64,000 nucleotides of DNA from contig CM065303.1 in assembly GCA_032871835.1 (NCBI GenBank), forward strand, positions 59,310,597 through 59,374,596, written 5' to 3'. How positions within the stretch are numbered: position 1 is the first letter of the stretch; the number at the start of each line of letters is the position of its first letter. Source of the stretch: Dipteronia dyeriana (taxonomy: Eukaryota > Streptophyta > Magnoliopsida > Sapindales > Sapindaceae). A program made the position numbers and the translations under genes. Positions 61,830-64,000 of the stretch are shown here, piece by piece. The notes beneath the pieces were generated by a model that did not search any database, was not told the origin of the DNA, and was given only the letters and a program-made list of their open reading frames with translations.

Positions 61830-63024
61830 TGAGTTTTGGAGTTTGACCCATATGGGGAGCTCAAGCAAATAGAGTGAACTTGCATATTAATAAGCAAATA
61901 ATTGTTCAATTTTATGCTCTTTAATTAATTGCTTGAGTATCTTGGATGCATATATTATTATATGAATTTTTATTCAATAAGTGTGCCTTTGCCTTATTTG
62001 AAATGCATGTCTCATTTGTATTCAAACATGTATTTTTGGACTAGAAAATTTGATTGGGAAGTACATTTGATTGACCCAAAGTTTATCTTTATGTTTTTGA
62101 AAACTTGATCTTGACATGCTTAAATTGATATGCATAATGAATTTATTTAATGCTTAAAAATGATTGCAAATTTGTGTGATAGTGACTTTTGAAACTTTAA
62201 TCAAATAAGGATCTTGTATCCATTTTAAGGATTTCACAATCCAATAGTCTCTTTCTCTTTACTTGTTGAACAAGGCTACTATCATACTGACATTTCACCT
62301 GGAAAAATCTAAAAGGGCGCAGTAGTCGCTCATGTCTTGTTTAACTTGTAAAGCTTGATAGTTGCTCTTATCTTTTGTTAAACTATATATTGTTTTCCAT
62401 TGACAAATTGGTGCAAATTGGTTTGACTTCTCTTGGAATCTCATGTGCTATTTTCTTTTGCCAAATACCATGCTTTTGGAAGTTGATGTTGCATGTATTT
62501 CATTCAAGGCAATCTTTTCACACATGTTCCAAAAATCAAACTTCCTTGAATTTCTCTCTCTTAATTAAATTGTATAAAGTTGTTGTATATGATTATGCAT
62601 TTCATTGCAAATATCTCTCTTTGCTAAACGTCCCGGTTGAGGAATACTCATTTGCCTATCTTGTGACAAAAGAGGGAGTAATGTTGGATTTAGGGGGAAT
62701 TTTGTGTTGCTTTTGCTTAAGGGGAGGATGTTTTTTTTAGGGAGAGCTTTCATGTGCATGTGCATCGTTGATTGCATGTTCTTGTTGCTAATTCATGCAA
62801 ATTGCGTTTGTTTTTATTTATCTTGATTCCTCTCATACACTTGTCTTGGAAAGTGTAGTTCTTTGTTTTGTAGGGATGATATTTCTACAAGAGATATAAG
62901 ATTTGAAGATTTGAAGATTTATCTTTAGGCATCTCTTGTAATATATAATGTATTTGTTGACCTCTTGTTGTGAGGATACTTTGTGAGTGAGTGGTTTTGT
63001 CACAAAATAGCTAAATTGGGAGAT
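61830..63024 (+). other. Post-pol untranslated region of the SIRE-like element
   Basis: 1.2 kb between the end of pol and the 3' LTR. SIRE-like elements can hold an env-like reading frame here. The longest frame present (62375-62740, 121 codons) has no motif I recognise and is probably chance. A purine-rich gcttaaggggaggatg lies at 62714-62729, and the main polypurine tract ttgggagat is at 63017-63024. Confidence 0.6.
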
Positions 63025-64000
63025 TGTAAGTTCCTTGGTGTTTGATTGGCTTATTTCGTTGACAACCACATTTGGGGATCAATATGTAAGGGTAGTTTAG
63101 GGCATCATTGTTCATAACCAAGCTCAAGCATCAAAGATAAAATCACTTGCTTAACTTTCATTGAAGAGGTATTAGTGTACACACACACTCATGCATTTTC
63201 TTTTGATTTTCTTGCATGCTTGCTTATTTGCCCTCTTGTATGCCTTGTGTGTCTTAATTCTTGCTTGGGTGTTGGATGCATCTTTTCTGCCTTAAAAAAA
63301 AGGATTTTTCCTCTGGTCCGTAGTTCAGACCGCTTTCTGTGCATTGCCTACGCCGCGGTCTGCACAACGGTGTTTACCAGAGGCTGCTCGCTGTGGCTAC
63401 CACGGCCTGTGCTTGTTGCATGCACCACGGTCTCCCAAGCAGAGTTTTCCAGGCGTAGCATACTGTCCAGACCGCGGTCTGTGCACTTGCATGCACAACG
63501 GCCTACAGAGCGGGTTATCCAGGCGATGCACCGCTCTTTGTGCCACGGTCTGGACACTTACCTGTACCGCGGTCCAGCCAGCGGCCCTGACTGGATTTGG
63601 TTGCCTTTCTTCCAAAACGACGTCACTTTATGTAGGGCACCATATATATATTTTCTCTTCTCTTCTCTTTGGCTTCTTAAGAGTCCAAGAAGCCATATTT
63701 GAACATTTTAGCTTTTCTAGAGAGAAAAAGACTCCCAAACAATCATTTTTACTCAACCAAATTTCAAAGCATCATTATCAAGCATTTTTCAAGCATGGGT
63801 CTCTTGTTTGTTCATGACTAGGTATTTTCTACATGTTCTAGACTTTAAAGTTTTATTACTATGACATGTATACCTAGGTTTTAGTTTGTATTGCAAATTA
63901 AATGTATGTTCGTGTGATTAATGGCTTTTATGACATGATTGTTATATTGGTTGTTGGTTGAGAGTATTGATTAGTGATAGCTAAAATTTAGGACGATTTT
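63025..64000 (+). repeat. 3' LTR of the SIRE-like element, truncated by the window
   Basis: Starts TGTAAGTTCCTTGGTG and follows the 5' LTR for 976 bp, including the GC-rich island (63310-63590) and the GACGTCAC/TATA box. The remaining about 570 bp and the target duplication lie outside the window. Confidence 0.88.

Larger units (their letters stand above)
52389..64000 (+). mobile_element. SIRE/Maximus-like Copia retrotransposon, 3' LTR cut by the window edge
   Basis: The 5' LTR is 52389-53935. The primer site TGGTATCAGAGC is at 53938-53949. Gag starts at 54070, pol ends at 61829, a 1.2-kb untranslated tail follows, a polypurine stretch TTGGGAGAT precedes the 3' LTR, and that LTR starts at 63025 and runs off the window. 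Full length would be about 12.2 kb including a 2.6-kb solo LTR nested at 56141-58745. The LTRs differ by roughly 5% over the first 130 bp. Large LTRs, a long region after pol, and a gag with a long charged tail fit the SIRE/Maximus lineage (inference). Several stops and frameshifts show it is inactive. Confidence 0.85.

Noticed and set aside
62375..62740. 121-codon frame after pol as an env-like gene
   Set aside because: No signal peptide pattern, glycoprotein features or coiled coil that would support it; likely chance.
63175..63817. Frames of 175 and 157 codons in the 3' LTR
   Set aside because: They arise from the GC-rich island of the LTR, and the corresponding 5' LTR region does not keep the same frames open.
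1..64000. tRNA, rRNA or CRISPR arrays
   Set aside because: No cloverleaf with conserved A and B boxes, no rRNA-like stretch, and the regular repeats seen are transposon subterminal arrays and minisatellites.

Overview
The window is nuclear DNA of a flowering plant, most likely a eudicot. It is AT-rich and has GT-AG spliced genes, plant-type Copia retrotransposons with tRNA-iMet primer sites, Mutator-like elements (MULEs) and MITEs. No feature points to bacterial or organellar DNA. I could not name the species.

Four host loci can be read, all split by introns. (1) CYCJ18, a J18-type cyclin, lies on the minus strand at 16642-21950. It has nine exons with a continuous reading frame, including an 18-nt microexon, one probable GC-AG intron, and a last coding exon 3.6 kb from the rest. 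(2) A possible two-exon gene for a 60-residue protein with one hydrophobic segment lies on the minus strand at 26160-27811. (3) A YqgF/RuvX-like (RNase H fold) gene lies on the plus strand at 32698-39285. Its last intron holds a whole antisense Copia element, and one splice donor cannot be found. (4) An intact short type I inositol polyphosphate 5-phosphatase lies on the minus strand at 47577-50344, with eight exons and 440 codons.

The rest is layered mobile DNA. The first 15 kb holds three members of one MULE family. These are the right end of a copy running off the window (1-1594), an 877-bp deletion derivative with a 9-bp target duplication (3976-4852), and a 6.8-kb copy (7794-14630). The 6.8-kb copy carries a captured Ulp1-like (C48) cysteine protease gene opposite a mudrA remnant that lacks its catalytic domain. 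All three have subterminal arrays of a TCGAGCTTTTT-like motif. Further on are a 2.4-kb LTR (28.1-30.5 kb), a 505-bp foldback MITE and a 1.5-kb non-autonomous MULE, both with 9-bp target duplications, and several ends of a GTGCGTTTGGTAC-type inverted-repeat family.

From 52389 to beyond the right edge lies a large SIRE/Maximus-like Copia element with 1.55-kb LTRs. Its gag-pol region is split by an antisense 2.6-kb solo LTR of a related family, flanked by an exact 5-bp duplication. The three LTRs of this type in the window share an outline: a CA repeat near the start, a GC-rich island in the middle, and a TTTGGAG...TATTCACCCC tract near the end.

Exon coordinates were worked out by hand from splice sites, reading phase and recalled family conservation. 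Family names rest on recognised motifs, not on searches.
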